DNA from: Dryococelus australis | Taxonomy: Eukaryota > Arthropoda > Insecta > Phasmatodea > Phasmatidae | Reading direction: 5' to 3' | DNA: 64,000 nt | Assembly: GCA_029891345.1 (NCBI GenBank) | Contig: CM057003.1 | Location: 11,820,709 to 11,884,708, forward strand | Shown: piece by piece, positions 32,869-44,320 of the stretch | How the letters are laid out: every line of letters begins with the position of its first letter | How positions within the stretch are numbered: position 1 is the stretch's first letter | Translations under genes and position numbers: made by a program | Notes under the pieces: generated by a model | The model's database searches: none | Seen by the model: only the letters and a program-made list of their open reading frames with translations | What the model was told of the DNA's origin: nothing

Positions 32869-33692
32869 CACTCAATAAATTATTATTTTTTTGTTATTTA
32901 ACAAGAAAAATTCTTGGAAACGCCAAGAGAATCCTTTGTAAAACTACAAAGAATTTTCTTGTAAAATCTGCAAGACATTTCTTTGTAATATTACAAATTA
33001 TAGCCTTGTATTAGAACTGACATTAATGAGAAGTGTACAATAAATTACTTTTTTCTCTTCTAAAAACCAAATGTGATGAATTAGTAACAGAGAGAGAAAA
33101 GAAATATATATATATATATATATAATTTACAAAAAAAATACACTTTGCCACCAGGGGTATCAGATCTCACACCCCTTGAATTCCTGGCCCGCACCTTCAA
33201 CTACAAAACCATCTTAACTTTAGATATTAACACTTATTTTTATTGTAAATATAGTTGTAAGTACATATAAAATAATATAAGTTATTTGTTTAAAAAAAAT
33301 AGATAAAAACGGGGTATTAAGAGCCGATTTAAGAGTTCTGTGTAGCTAGGAAACATTAATAAATAATAAATAATATGGTCACGTTTTATTATGGTTATTT
33401 GAGTTGTTTTAAGTGTTTTGCGTAATTCAAACTTGCAATACATTTCTTTTTCTACGCACAGTTTTTGCAGAAGCAGCTTTATACGGTTTTACGTTGTTGA
33501 GTGTCCGCCATTTTGCTGAAGATCGTGTATACGGCTCAGTATAGTACAAACATTTCCTAAGTCCGATTACAAACAAGGACCTTGTAGTTTTACAAACGAG
33601 TAGTTTTACAAGAAAAATCTTTGTACTGTTACAAGCATTTGTACAATTGCAAAGAATTTCTCAGTAAAAATTACAAAAATTTTTTTAAAGTG
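32869..33692 (+). mobile_element. Family C element, copy 2 (824 bp)
   Basis: CACTCAATAAATTATT at the left and TTTTTTTAAAGTG at the right are diverged family ends, flanked by CA at 32867-32868 and 33693-33694. The interior follows copy 1 closely, including AGCTAGGAAACATTAATAAA and GTGTCCGCCATTTTGCTGAA, but lacks most of the SINE-tail-like segment. A TA run lies at about 33105-33123. Confidence 0.65.
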
Positions 33693-33697
33693 CACTG

Positions 33698-33900
33698 AAC
33701 TCGCATTCGGGAGGGCCCAGTTTCGTTTCCTGGTCCGCACATCCTGATTTCTCTTTTATATGTTTTTTTTTTATCACTCCAAGTGAATTATGGGATGGTT
33801 GTCACGGCCGATTCCATCCCTGTTGCTACATCTGAGAGCAGCTTGCTTCCTGATACCTCGCTGTGGATGAGAAGTTTAGTCCTACCTACCTACCTACCCT
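33698..33900 (+). mobile_element. SINE1-type tRNA-SINE, plus strand
   Basis: A degenerate B box (CAGTTTCGTTTCCTGG) is followed by TATCACTCCAAGTGAATTAT and GGGATGGTTGTCACGG, the body layout of the SINE at 1262-1456. It ends in CCTACCTACCTACC, a short tandem tail. Confidence 0.5.
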
Positions 33901-33968
33901 GCACTAAAGCCATATTATTGTTCTTGACGAGGTAGTTCATTCATTTTGCATGCCAGTATAGATGGTAT

Positions 33969-34204
33969 AGGTTGTGCACGGTAAAGTGGGCACTTTTTGA
34001 GGCCCTCCCAACAGGCATGAACCAATAATAAATATATATTATTGTAGACTGAGGCATTAAATTTTGAGGGTGGGGAAATGTATACACTGTGTTTATTGGT
34101 CACATTGCAATGTTTATATTAAAAAGCAGCAGGAAGATGGAAATTGGATGAAAGGAAATATTTAGATGGGCCTTAAAAAGTGTTCACTTCTCCGTGAACA
34201 GCCT
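33969..34204 (+). mobile_element. MITE family B copy, complete
   Basis: AGGTTGTGCACGGTAAAGTG to TTCACTTCTCCGTGAACAGCCT (ends paired imperfectly). The interior has CCTCCCAACAGGCATGAACC and ACACTGTGTTTATTGGTCAC. Confidence 0.7.
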
Positions 34205-34211
34205 GTGTTGT

Positions 34212-34348
34212 CATGTAAGTAATAATCAGTGTGTGGAAATTCCACCGCACTTGGAAGTTAACGCCTAAGTCTAAAATATAACATATTTATTGGCTATCAT
34301 TCCAAATGAGAGAACTTTCGAAAGTGCTCACGTTACCGTGAATAGCCT
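34212..34348 (-). mobile_element. MITE family B half copy, minus strand
   Basis: CCACCGCACTTGGAAGTTAA to GCTCACGTTACCGTGAATAG is one half of family B, lying next to a complete copy in the opposite orientation. Confidence 0.65.
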
Positions 34349-34384
34349 ATTTATGCGTTTCTCCGTTACTCGATAATTTTATTA

Positions 34385-34772
34385 ATAAACGTTTCAAACA
34401 TGTCGCTGCCTCTGCCTGCATTAATTTTAACGGACACACTGCCTGGCATGGCGAGCGTCCGGTTAAGTTGGTAACGACGCGGAGAAGGTAGTTCCACGTC
34501 ACGACGTTGGATTAAATGTGTTAGGGTAACATATGTGAATACTGAAATTATTTATTGTGGTTCACTCGTGCAAGAATCAGGTAATCCGTAAAATATTTAC
34601 TTTTCTAATAATTCCACAGTTTCATCTGACCGACGCATGAATAAAGCGGTGAGGCCCACGGCAGTGTTTATTTTACATAAGGCGGAACAATACATACACA
34701 ACGTGCGTACAAGTAGAACTTACGCAGGGCTTTCAAAAGTACTCAATTTACCGAGAACAACTTCTACCTCAG
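34385..34772 (+). mobile_element. MITE family A copy lacking its left end
   Basis: ATGTCGCTGCCTCTGCCTGC, TTAAGTTGGTAACGACG and CGGTGAGGCCCACGGCAGTG to CTCAATTTACCGAGAACAAC. The first 30 bp are absent or unrecognisable. Confidence 0.65.
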
Positions 34773-35510
34773 CAGTGGCCACAGAGGTTGTATACTGAAG
34801 ATCACGTCGTGTGAATAAAAGCCGATATTCAAGGGCGTATCTTGAATGTTAGTCAAAAAGGGAAAACAATAATTTCAGGGGAAAATATTTAATTTGTACG
34901 CATTTATTCTGTTATTATTTTAATTCTGTCTGACTCAGGAAACACGTAATGAAATTGGTGCACTATGTATATCGTAGACTGTGGACTTGAGGGTTTTTCG
35001 GCCCACACGTAAGGAAGCTATTCAGTCTACGATCCATTAGGTAACTTGGCGAAGAAAAAGGAGGTAGGAAAATATCGCCATTGCTCTGCATTCGGGTCAG
35101 TATTTCTGGCCGTGACTAGGCGGTCTCATTGACACAAACGTGATTTTCCTCGGCCTTCTTCGCCTCTTTTGAAACCCATTGCTGCCGCCCGAAAATTACA
35201 GACCATGATTTGCTTTTTCCGCTCGCACCGAGCTAGGCATCTCGTGAACCAAATTGTGGGGCTTTCCATCTGTGTCACTCCGCTTGTCTTCTCTTTATAG
35301 TTGGAAAAAAATGTATATGCCGGTTTTTCCGGAGCTCTTTCGGGAACATTAAATTTTTTTTTATCGGTAATTTAATCGGAATCGTCGCAAGCTTGTGAGG
35401 CGATTGCACTTCGTGTCCTTCCAAGAAAATGGTCACTTTTCCGAGTCCTACTTTCCGCTTAAAAATTTACTAATCAGGTTTTTACGATGGATACACAGTA
35501 CTATAAGGAC
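34773..35510. other. No recognised feature
   Basis: Mixed composition with no coding frame or repeat ends. Confidence 0.4.
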
Positions 35511-35511
35511 G

Positions 35512-35749
35512 CACTGAGAAAAATATTTAGAATATTTAACAGCGACCACCAAATACTTTGTTGGTATTCGTCCCGCTAAATATTTTCCGTGGCGAACACA
35601 AAAATTTTTTGTAGCCACCACAAAATAAAATTTTAGTGGCCACATAAGTTTAGTGGGGACAACTAAATAATTTTATGCAAACCACAAAAAAATTTGGTAC
35701 CGTGGATACGAACAAAACACTTTAAGGCTGAAACTTTTTTTTTCCGGTG
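35512..35749. mobile_element. Small CACT-ended MITE (family G), 238 bp
   Basis: Left CACTGAGAAAAATATTTAG and right TTTTTTTTTCCGGTG, with CG at 35510-35511 and 35750-35751. The subterminal repeats are CCACAAA/TTTGTGG-like (for example CCACCACAAAATAAAATT). The termini pair only partly, so the right end is provisional. The design matches families C and F. Confidence 0.45.
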
Positions 35750-35751
35750 CG

Positions 35752-36684
35752 CCATTGCTAATAACGCAGAAGTATTGTGAATGTGTGTGGGCATAGTCTA
35801 CAGCTATCGCACAGTGTGCTAAATAATGAAAACCAGAATTATTTTATTTTATAATACATAACACTGTATTTCAATCAGATTACGAAATTTCTCACAGCAA
35901 TTGAAGATAACTTTTCTAATATGTATGACTGTGCGTATGCTCTATACTAGTATTTAGTACCGGTTAAAGAACTACAGAATTATAAAAAAAAATTCTAAAA
36001 CGTTGTCGAACAATCAATATACAAAGCACATAAAATTGTGTTTGGGATCGCAGAACGCAAAAAGCTGTTATTTTCAGATGGAAAGTTTAACAAGTTATGT
36101 GAGAAATAACATCAACAAGTTTATGGAAGAGAGGAAAATGTTCTGACCAGTGCTTTTCAATACAAATGGGAGATTCTGTACGGAACTACCAAGAGAACAA
36201 ATAACGAAACGAGTATAAGTTAACAGCTGAAACTGCAAACTACTTACATATTTTGTCCCCATGGTACCTTACAGGACCGCAAAAAAAAAAATATATATTT
36301 ATTTATTTCGCTCGAATTTCGCAATGGGAGACGTCACAAAATGGCCTATTTTCTAAGGCAAGATTTGTTCACCATAGGTCATTCCTAAAACCTTTAACAG
36401 GAAACGGAGTATGTATTGGTGGAGCCAGACCGGATCACAGTATGTCAGAAGGTCAGTTGTATTGGTGTCAGGATCGTATCCCAGATGGCATGGGGAGGAC
36501 ATGAAGGGAGGTGGATAAAACAAAAAACGAGCCCAAGTGCAGTGACCCGGTTCGGAGGACCGGTCCGTCGGTATGCGCATTGTATTGGCGATGTACGACA
36601 ACTTGCCTGGACCGGATGTGTTGTTAAGTCTCGCCTGGAGTTCGCAAGTTCTTTACGTAGCAGGTTAGACTTCAAAAACATATA
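35752..36684. other. No recognised feature
   Basis: AT-rich to about 36300, then mixed. Overlapping frames at 36253-36712 on both strands have no family motif. Confidence 0.4.
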
Positions 36685-36685
36685 T

Positions 36686-37254
36686 GCCCGGTTGCACCAA
36701 CATCTTCCCTGAGTCGAGATCGAATTATCCTAGTTCCGAACCAGGATCCAGTTTGATCTGGGTGCCAATGTAAAAGTGTTGCACCAACGAAGTTTCAGGA
36801 TTCTGGATCGCCGATTCGTTGATCTTAGTTCCAAAGTGAGAGATCGAGATTAAGTATGAATTAAATTTTGCTATTGGTTCGTAATATATGACGTCATGGA
36901 AGTACGCGTAATTTTCACTATAGATAGAACTAGATGTGTGATGTTTTATCTGTTTTAAGTGAATTATTGTTGTACGAATTTTAATTAATAATATTCAAGT
37001 ACGTATAAAGTTGTTTTAATTTCCCAAGAAAACAACAGAAAGTAGTTCTATCTGTTGGCGTATTTTCAAAGTACTTTTGTCGACGATGGCTACCGATCTC
37101 GGATCGAGATTTCTAACCACCAATTTCGGCGGTTCGAAATGAACTACATCTCGATCTCCAGTCCAACTCTGAAATAGAATGGTGAAACAGTTTTCTGTGT
37201 CGATCTTAGATCCGATCTCGAATCGAGTTTCGAATCACGATAGTGCAACCGGGC
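36686..37254. mobile_element. TIR MITE with GCCCGGTTGCAC ends, 569 bp
   Basis: Perfect 12-bp inverted ends GCCCGGTTGCAC and GTGCAACCGGGC are flanked by AT on each side. Many ATCGAGAT/ATCTCGAT and GGATCG blocks in both orientations lie inside. GTTGCACCAA ends are common among invertebrate MITEs. There is no coding content and the superfamily is not assigned. Confidence 0.7.
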
Positions 37255-37291
37255 ATTAGTCGTATGTTCCCGTTCATGATTGGAGTGGAAT

Positions 37292-37532
37292 GTGGATTGG
37301 AGAGATTTGGTCGACTCTCAACATCGAGGACTTGAGGGGCGATGAGGGCGAAGCGAGGTGAGTATGGAGCAGCGCCGGACCACAAGGGCGGGGGGAAACT
37401 GGAGATCCCCGAGAAAACACGCCGACCAGTGACGTCGTCCGGCACGGTTCCCACGTTTGAGAAACCCACCGGAAATCGAACCCGGTTCGCCTTGGCAGGC
37501 AAATGATCTGGCCGCTACACCACCGCGGCCCC
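37292..37532 (-). mobile_element. SINE2 copy, near complete, minus strand
   Basis: GGAGAGATTTGGTCGACTCT (tail reversed), GGAGATCCCCGAGAAAACAC, CGTCCGGCACGGTTCCCACG, GAAATCGAACCCGGTTCGCC (B box) and head GCTACACCACCGCGGCCCC. Confidence 0.85.
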
Positions 37533-38116
37533 TTCATGGTTGGACTACAGTTGTTCAGACACACGTGAACGGCACTTCTGCCGGGAATAAATAGAGATAA
37601 ATGTTGTGAGCATATCACGTGCAACGAAAGTCGAATACAAAAACAAACCTCTCGACAGGATAGCAGCTAATGAATAGACACACGGAAATTTTGCGAATTT
37701 ATTTGAGGACAAGCGAGATTTTAAACATACATGCATTTAACTTTGTTTCCCAGTTGGGCCGCAGTTTGTAAGACACGCCCTAGACTAATTTGAGCCAATA
37801 ATTAACCTGCAAATCTCGTGCTACAAGGGCTGGGGTATCAGCCAATGAACTACTAACTGAGGCTCGAGTACACAAAGGATTGTGGAGTTTAGCTTGTTGC
37901 CGAATTGAATCCCCAAAATTTCCAGGTCTCTACTAATGAGTAAACGGCTGTGGCCCGAGCAAACAAAGAACTGAGGAGTTCAGTTACTGTCAAAATATTT
38001 CGCAAAATTCACGTAGACCTCGAATCATCGTTCACCAGTACAGAAATCCCTCTGGTCTAGTCCAACCTTTTCTAATCTAACCTTTAGAAAAATCACCCCA
38101 TGTAAAACGCTTGCAT
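37533..38116. other. No recognised feature
   Basis: Mixed-composition DNA, chance frames only. Confidence 0.4.
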
Positions 38117-38329
38117 AGGCCGTTCACGGTAAAGAGAGCACTTTTGAAGCCCTAGTTACTTTTTTCTTTCAACTAATTTAGATTCTCCCACCACTTGTTA
38201 ATGTATACCCTGCCATGTGAGTAATAAATGTCCAAAACCAAAAGTCCGAGGCCACAATGAAATTTATTTGTTGATTATTATGCCTGACGAAACAGCTTCA
38301 AAAAGTGCTCACTTTATCGTGAACGGCCT
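38117..38329 (-). mobile_element. MITE family B-like copy, complete
   Basis: AGGCCGTTCACGGTAAAGAG to CTCACTTTATCGTGAACGGCCT, about 213 bp. The ends share a compensating change (GGCCG/CGGCC), which preserves pairing. The interior is diverged but keeps GAGTAATAAATG. Confidence 0.7.
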
Positions 38330-38344
38330 ATAATATGATACATT

Positions 38345-38425
38345 TAAGCAACTGTACACGTTATGCATGGGTTGATTTTTCAAAGGTGTGATTCAAAAAG
38401 GGCCAAGGTACTCGGAAGAGACTAT
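38345..38425. mobile_element. Family D repeat, right-end fragment
   Basis: GCATGGGTTGATTTTTCAAA and GGTGTGATTCAAAAAGGG match the right part of family D (compare 15540-15590 and 45090-45160 reversed). Confidence 0.45.
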
Positions 38426-38439
38426 ACCCATGGCGGTGG

Positions 38440-38700
38440 TAAGAGAGTCAGCGGGCGCGTATTCCTAGGGCGGACAGGGGCTCCTGCCACGTCGGACAAA
38501 GAAGCGACGACTGCCGGTCTGCCCTCGGACATCCAATTACGCGGCTGGTCCGGGTATGCGTGCTCCGGCCAGGGGGGGGGGGGGGGCCTTGATCAAGCCT
38601 CGGCAGCATGAGAGAGCCGTCGACGGCCTCCTTCGCGGACCGCCACTGCAGGCAGTTGGCAGGCCTGGCGCCTACAATCTTCAGCCCCAACCGGTTTAAA
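38440..38700. other. GC-rich, CpG-bearing segment with a G(15) run
   Basis: GC-rich against AT-rich flanks, with a G run at 38572-38586 and the palindrome GCCGTCGACGGC near 38618. Frames are open on both strands but no family is recognised. It might be a CpG island or a SINE-like piece. Confidence 0.4.
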
Positions 38701-40590
38701 ATGTGTTTACAGTAGAAAAATTAAGCGTTAAATTATACAGTATGACGTTTACACATTAACTAAATGTGTGTTATCTTATGCGTTGGTTTCCAGTGGAACT
38801 TAGCTGGTCGTGTGCTTTGTTGTGATTTCCTTGAGCGTTTAAAGAAATAGTTATATTTTACATCATAAGTAAAATTTTGGGTGACGGCGACCAATCAGAA
38901 TAGAGCAATTGGTGTTGCTGAAAGGAAACTGTTATTTCCAGTATTGTAAGTATAAAATATATAAAGAATTTATGCGTATGCATGTGTTTTCGATTATATT
39001 TGTTTATTAAAATAAGCTTATCTGATAGTATAAAACATTGAAGTATGATCTGCTTAAATATGGTAGCGTTATGCGATGTTAGGTTAGAAGACAAAGTAAA
39101 CAAGACACGCTCTTCCGCTGTGAAGTGGATGCTTCTATCTATTTCTAACCACATTCAAAGATTTGCATGCAATTTTTTTTGACAGTATAGCATTTAGAAC
39201 TGTGAAATTTGTTAAATAGAGTAGAAACCTTGTTGCGTATACTAGCAGTGATGTGTACTTGTCGTGTACTTGTTGAAACTATTCGGACAGTTCATCCTCT
39301 TCATGTTAGACTGGCGGAAATATCAGAAACTACGTGACAACAGAAAAATGCGGTGCATGGTGTAATATATACGTTACGGCAAATTCTATGGCTATGCATA
39401 AAGAAAACACATAATGATATAAACATTTGTTATTTATTTTTGTGTCATGTACCTTGCCATCTTACGAGTTTACGCTCTGAAACATGGCTTTATCCGGGAA
39501 TAAGGAATTAATAGGAGCATTAGTGGGCGCGTATTATTTACAGGATGGAAATGAAAGGCGTAGGAAATATTGTTGTACACTGGTTGCTTGGCAGAGCAGC
39601 AAGACAATAAGTGTGTGTTGTTTTGAACGAAAACTAATACACAAAAATATGCAAATATCATTTCTACTTTTGATCGTTGTACACTTTGAGTACAAATTGT
39701 ACAGCAGGAAAAACAATTGATAGAAAAAGAAAGAGAAATACAATTCAGTGGGGTTTGTAATAACTTGGAAATGCGGATTCCAGTATGATATTATTTGTAA
39801 GCATAGGCCTACATCTGGGCAACATATGTCTATAAAACGCTCAGAATTCTAATCATATTGGAAGCACATTTATTAAAGTGACAATTATTTACACATCCTA
39901 TTCACGGAAATAGGTGACCTAAAACTGTTTGCATACAAGAGAATTAAATTTTGTAAATACGTATTAACTTATAAAACTTGAGAGCTTAATAACCCTAAAG
40001 CGCACACGTTAATTTTCCCGACTGAAATAAATATGGCGAATACTGTATGCCCAACAAGTATGCAATTTTGAATACTTGCCAAGTATAAAGCCTGTGCGCA
40101 CGATACTGGGGATTCGGACAGCGCTAGTATATACATGATGATGTCACTTTCGGGGACAGGTACGCACAAGTATGCATTTCTTGAGAATTCCGAAACAGCC
40201 TGAATGTCATTCAGATTTGCCAAAATAACGGTTATCCGGAAGTTTAAGGGGGAGATAATCGAAAACAATGCCACGCGATTTTGTTATTTTACGCATCAAT
40301 TGAATATAGGTAAATTTATTTCAGATACCTACGTATTATATATTGAATGTACATTAAGAGTTTATGATACATTTAAATATTAAAATATAGTGTAAATGTT
40401 TGCAATTGTAATTTCAGATAAACCATAAATTCAGTTTTAAATAAGCCGCATAGCGGAGGCTTTATGGAATTAACGGAGTAACATTCCTTCGTGCCCGTTT
40501 GTCTCGTAAATAAAAACTACATTTATGAATTTTCACTTAACAGTTATAAGGAAATACTTTATGGATTGGCAATGAAGGAAAAATTAGCGG
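38701..40590. other. AT-rich, no recognised feature
   Basis: Opposing frames (39484-39743 on both strands, 39969-40274 minus) have no domain signal. Confidence 0.4.
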
Positions 40591-40594
40591 GGGC

Positions 40595-40750
40595 TGCTGA
40601 GATCGTGTGGCCAGCGCATCGACCTTCCAGCAGCGTGATAGTGATTCGATTCCCAACGAGGACATTCCTAATTTCCTGGGATACTACCGTTTATCCTGCA
40701 CTTCGATCACATCGTCTCGCCCTCAAACTCACTTCACGTTCGTAAGGACA
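40595..40750 (+). mobile_element. Possible degenerate tRNA-SINE
   Basis: GTGTGGCCAGCGCATCGACC followed by GTGATTCGATTCCCAACG has A-box and B-box-like spacing. The 3' part (CGCCCTCAAACTCACTTCAC) matches no other copy here. Confidence 0.35.
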
Positions 40751-41084
40751 AAAAACCTTGGTTAAGGTGTACGTTTACTCGATCTATTCTCCGCGTTAGA
40801 GGCACGGAAGCAAGATAAGGGCCACAATGATACGAACTTCAAGTGCTCCATCAACCCTACGCGCAGGGCTCTGAACTGGCATGCAGTGTCTGTGTGTCCC
40901 CGCGAGGCTTTAAGCGGCTACCCTATCATTTTGTTGGTGTAAAGTCTTTTAGCAATGCTCTATGTAGGAGTCTTGAGTATTTGTGTCTCTAGCTGTGTTG
41001 GAGTGCTCTGAGATGGTGTTTCTAATGTACGGACGTCTTGAAAGCCGTTGACTGAAGAGTGTGGTCTTTTCGTAGATCAGCCGA

Positions 41085-41262
41085 CCCCCCGTGACCCAGT
41101 CGGTTGGTGCACCACCGATCTGGCGTGTGGGAGGCTCTGGGTTCGAATCCCGGGTAAGGCATGGGTGTTAATTTAAGTTATAAGTTAGTCTGTAATCCGT
41201 CCCCTGCTAAGCTTTCGAGCATAAACTAGGGGACGTTAAAAATCCCAATACAATACAATTTT
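41085..41262 (+). mobile_element. SINE3 copy, complete
   Basis: CCCCCGTGACCCAGTCGGTT, GTGCACCACCGATCTGGCG, B box GGGTTCGAATCCCGGG, AAGGCATGGGTGTTAATTTA, and an (AATAC)n-like tail (CCCAATACAATACAA). Confidence 0.75.
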
Positions 41263-41649
41263 CGTGGCTCAGCACATTTGGAGCACGATTAATAGAGTCG
41301 TAAAATAAAATTAAGTACTTCAATAATCCTGTGCAGGAGTTCATTTGCCATGTAGGCTGACCTCCAGATCTCTCTGACCAATCGTTGAAGTGATGAGAGG
41401 AGAATATGTCCTTTGCAAGCGATGGCAGTTTGTACGCGCAACCTGGCACTGTGAAACTACACAGTAAATATATTTCTGGTAAACTTACTAAACTGTAATG
41501 GAAGTATTTAACCTATACAGTGTATGGTAATAGTACCACGTATCAGGCTGGATATCTGGGAATGTCTAGCGTCTCTAGAATACAAAGTTGGGAACTTCCC
41601 TACGCATTTGACCCTTTCCTGAGCAACTGTAGGAACGTTACCTTGTATG

Positions 41650-42060
41650 CACAGGGAAATATTTGACCATTCGCGCTTTGTCAGTGCACGTTTACACTGA
41701 AATGGTAAATTTACGAGTCTACATCTTACAGTTTGCATTCGCCCAAGACACAGGACAAGCCCCTGGCATCATTGCGTGGGGTACTGTGTTTAAAACACTC
41801 TCACTCTCGCCTTTTGCGTCTGTTGAAGTAACAGCGGCCAGCACCAGATGTGTCCTAACATTTATAAACCCGTTTTTTCTGCCGTTCCAGCAACATTATG
41901 GTGATGCGCTGTTCGAGCAAGACATCGTCTGCTCAAGTGATGTCCGTGTTTCTCAACGTGCTATTAACTGGCCGAGAAGATACCCCGCCCTGTATCCTGT
42001 TGAGCACGTGTGGAACACAAACGTAACTACGTGATTTGATCCGATAGCTCCACTACAACC
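41650..42060 (+). pseudogene. Tc1-like transposase remnant (C-terminal part)
   Basis: A 123-residue frame (41663-42034) carries the final third of a Tc1-type DDE transposase in order: GQAPGIIAWGTV, a spacer, FLPFQQHYGDALFEQDI (the second catalytic Asp context, normally FQQDNAxPH), RVSQRAINWP and PALYPVEHVWN (normally SPDLNPIEHVWD). The Asp expected in SPDLNP is Ala, and the His after QD-N is lost, so it is inactive. No inverted ends or N-terminal helix-turn-helix domains are seen. The copy ends close to the family C element at 42073. Confidence 0.7.
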
Positions 42061-42072
42061 CTTGCAGTTCTA

Positions 42073-42693
42073 AACTCTAAAAAAATTTGTAATTTTTATT
42101 GAGAAAATCATTGTAATTTTACAAATGCTTGTAACAGTACAAATATTTTTCTTGTATGCCTACTCGTTTGTAAAACTACAAGGTCCGTGTTTGTAACAGG
42201 CCTTAGGAAATGTTTTTACTATACTGACCCGTTTCAATAAGCTCCAGCAATATGGCGGACACTCAACAACGTAAAATCGTATTTTGCTGTTTGTGAAAAA
42301 ACTATTGGTGACGTAAAGTGTAGCTGCGTGCAAAAAGAAATGTATTGCAAGTCTGAATTACGTAATGCACTTAAGACAACCGTATTATTCATTATTTGTT
42401 AGTGTTTCCTAGCTACACAGAACTCTTAAATCGGCTCTTCATACCCCGTTGTTAAGAGTCGTCCAAATCTCTTAACTCAACAACCGAACTCTTAACAAGA
42501 AATAAATGTACCTATTCTTCTTAACCGTATAAGTTCGATATATTTTTGTATGCCGTTGTACGTATATTTACAGTAAAAAAAAAAGTCCTAAACTCGTTAG
42601 TCAAGTTGGTTTGAAGGTTAAAGGTGCCGGCTGATAATGCAAGGGATGTTTGCGGGGTTTGAATTTTTTTCCGTTAATTATATTTTAATTAAT
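42073..42693 (-). mobile_element. Family C element, copy 3, left part
   Basis: Starts AACTCTAAAAAAATTTGTAA; TA at 42071-42072 is the 2-bp duplication, matching TA at 50564-50565. It follows copies 1 and 2 in reverse, with TGGCGGACACTCAACAACG, the TTGTTAAGAGTCGTCCAAAT module (SINE2-tail-like) and AGCTACACAGAACTCTTAAA. It is interrupted at 42693 by the LTR retrotransposon. Confidence 0.7.
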
Positions 42694-43895
42694 TGTACTG
42701 GCTCGTCTGACCAGCCCATGCCTGAGTGTCTGGCTGTTATTAAGACCCCACGTAAGGGTGCAAATTTCTGTAACAGTCAGTGATACTACCCTGAACTGTT
42801 ACAATAAATATGGCACAATCTCCAACAAAACAAATGTGCTCAATAATAAGACGGAATGTACAAATTATTATATGTATATATATTTAATTATTACTATTAT
42901 TCATTATTTACTTGCCATGGCTATGGGAATCTTCCATATAAAGTGCAAAAGTCAATATTACACGAAATTATGAAATTAAAATTAAAATCAGCATATTATT
43001 CAGGAGATATGAAATAATACTACAAGAAAATTATTCTACCACGTAAGCATTCATAGATAAGAAAGAACTCCAATTAATTGTTAGAAACACACATCGAAAA
43101 CATAGTACTAATTAGCCTTCGCAAAAGGTTCATGAATAATATGGTGTATGTTGGACTAATATGTAGACGAGAAAAAAAAGTAGTCCACAGTTAGATCTGC
43201 GGTTCTCCTCCTGGGTTCGAATCTGGTACCTCACAACTCCCTGTCGACTGCGATTCCATGACGGCGTAGGTACTCCGACATCCTTCCTTCATTCACGGTC
43301 CTGGGGTCGACCCCCGACTCAACCACTGAAGCGGTGACCGTGTTCCCGAAGGTTGAGCTATTCCTCATGACGTACCTCCTTCAGGAAATTGCTGATAATG
43401 TCTGACCAGAAGTTACTCGAAGAACCAAACGACGAGGTTCTCAATCCCTTTGAAAGTTCGTCGTCGACACCTCTGTTACTGACGACTCAATATTATGCAG
43501 TTACTTTCTTCTTTTGTATACTTCTGTTTCTTAAACTTGACAACATTTAATCATAAGAAGAACACTTCTTGAAATCAAACACAAATATTAAATTAACTTC
43601 AGCAAAAACTGATTAAATCGGAACCTCTTACTTATTTTAATTCATTAAACTAATACCTTTTAGAACAACCTTAAAATGTTCCAAACATTACATAAAAAAT
43701 ATTGCAAAACAAAACATTATTATAGATTAATACAGGGTTAAATATCACAAATTTACAACTAAGGGATCTGTTTAACATTTATACAACTATTTTTTCCTTT
43801 TGAACTAAATAAAACTTTACATATATGTACCACTTGTGATATTCAAATTACGCTAACACCATTAATCAAATTAGGAAGAAAAACCAGGTGTTACA
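42694..43895 (-). repeat. LTR (3' LTR in element orientation)
   Basis: Direct partner of 49177-50323. It contains a tRNA-B-box-like GGGTTCGAATCTGG near 43215, also present in the other LTR. Confidence 0.85.
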
Positions 43896-44261
43896 GACTA
43901 TCCGCCCAAATTTAAAATATAACAAATATTTTACTCTTGAAAAATTTCACTTAATGCTTGTAATACCTGTTACTTATTTAAATACTTAAATAGTTATCTT
44001 ATATTATTCATGAATATTGATTACTTTACAATTAAAATTACCAAAGAGCGCCAGCTAAGGAACATTCAATGATTTCACTTTCAACACAAAATTAATACAG
44101 AAAATATACACTATTTACAAAGTAGCCCTTACAATTGGTTAAAGAGTTTTTAAGTTTTTGACCTTTTAAGGTAACAAGGATGGTCACCCATTTGATATAA
44201 TGACGCAGTAGATGTTACTGTCTCTCACGTCGTTGGGTGGCTACTTCTCGCAGTGACACTC
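43896..44261. other. Interior of LTR fossil next to its 3' LTR
   Basis: AT-rich, with no recognisable domain. Confidence 0.4.
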
Positions 44262-44320
44262 CTGTTGACATCGTGGCTTTGGAGTACCGAAGTGGTACTC
44301 CAAAGCCACGATGTCAACAG
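44262..44320. repeat. Perfect 27-bp inverted repeat with 5-base loop
   Basis: Arms CTGTTGACATCGTGGCTTTG (plus GAGTACC) and their exact complement surround GAAGT. It abuts the following minisatellite. Confidence 0.95.

Noticed and set aside
41508-41738. Minus-strand frame over the Tc1 remnant
   Set aside because: Shadow of the plus-strand transposase remnant region.
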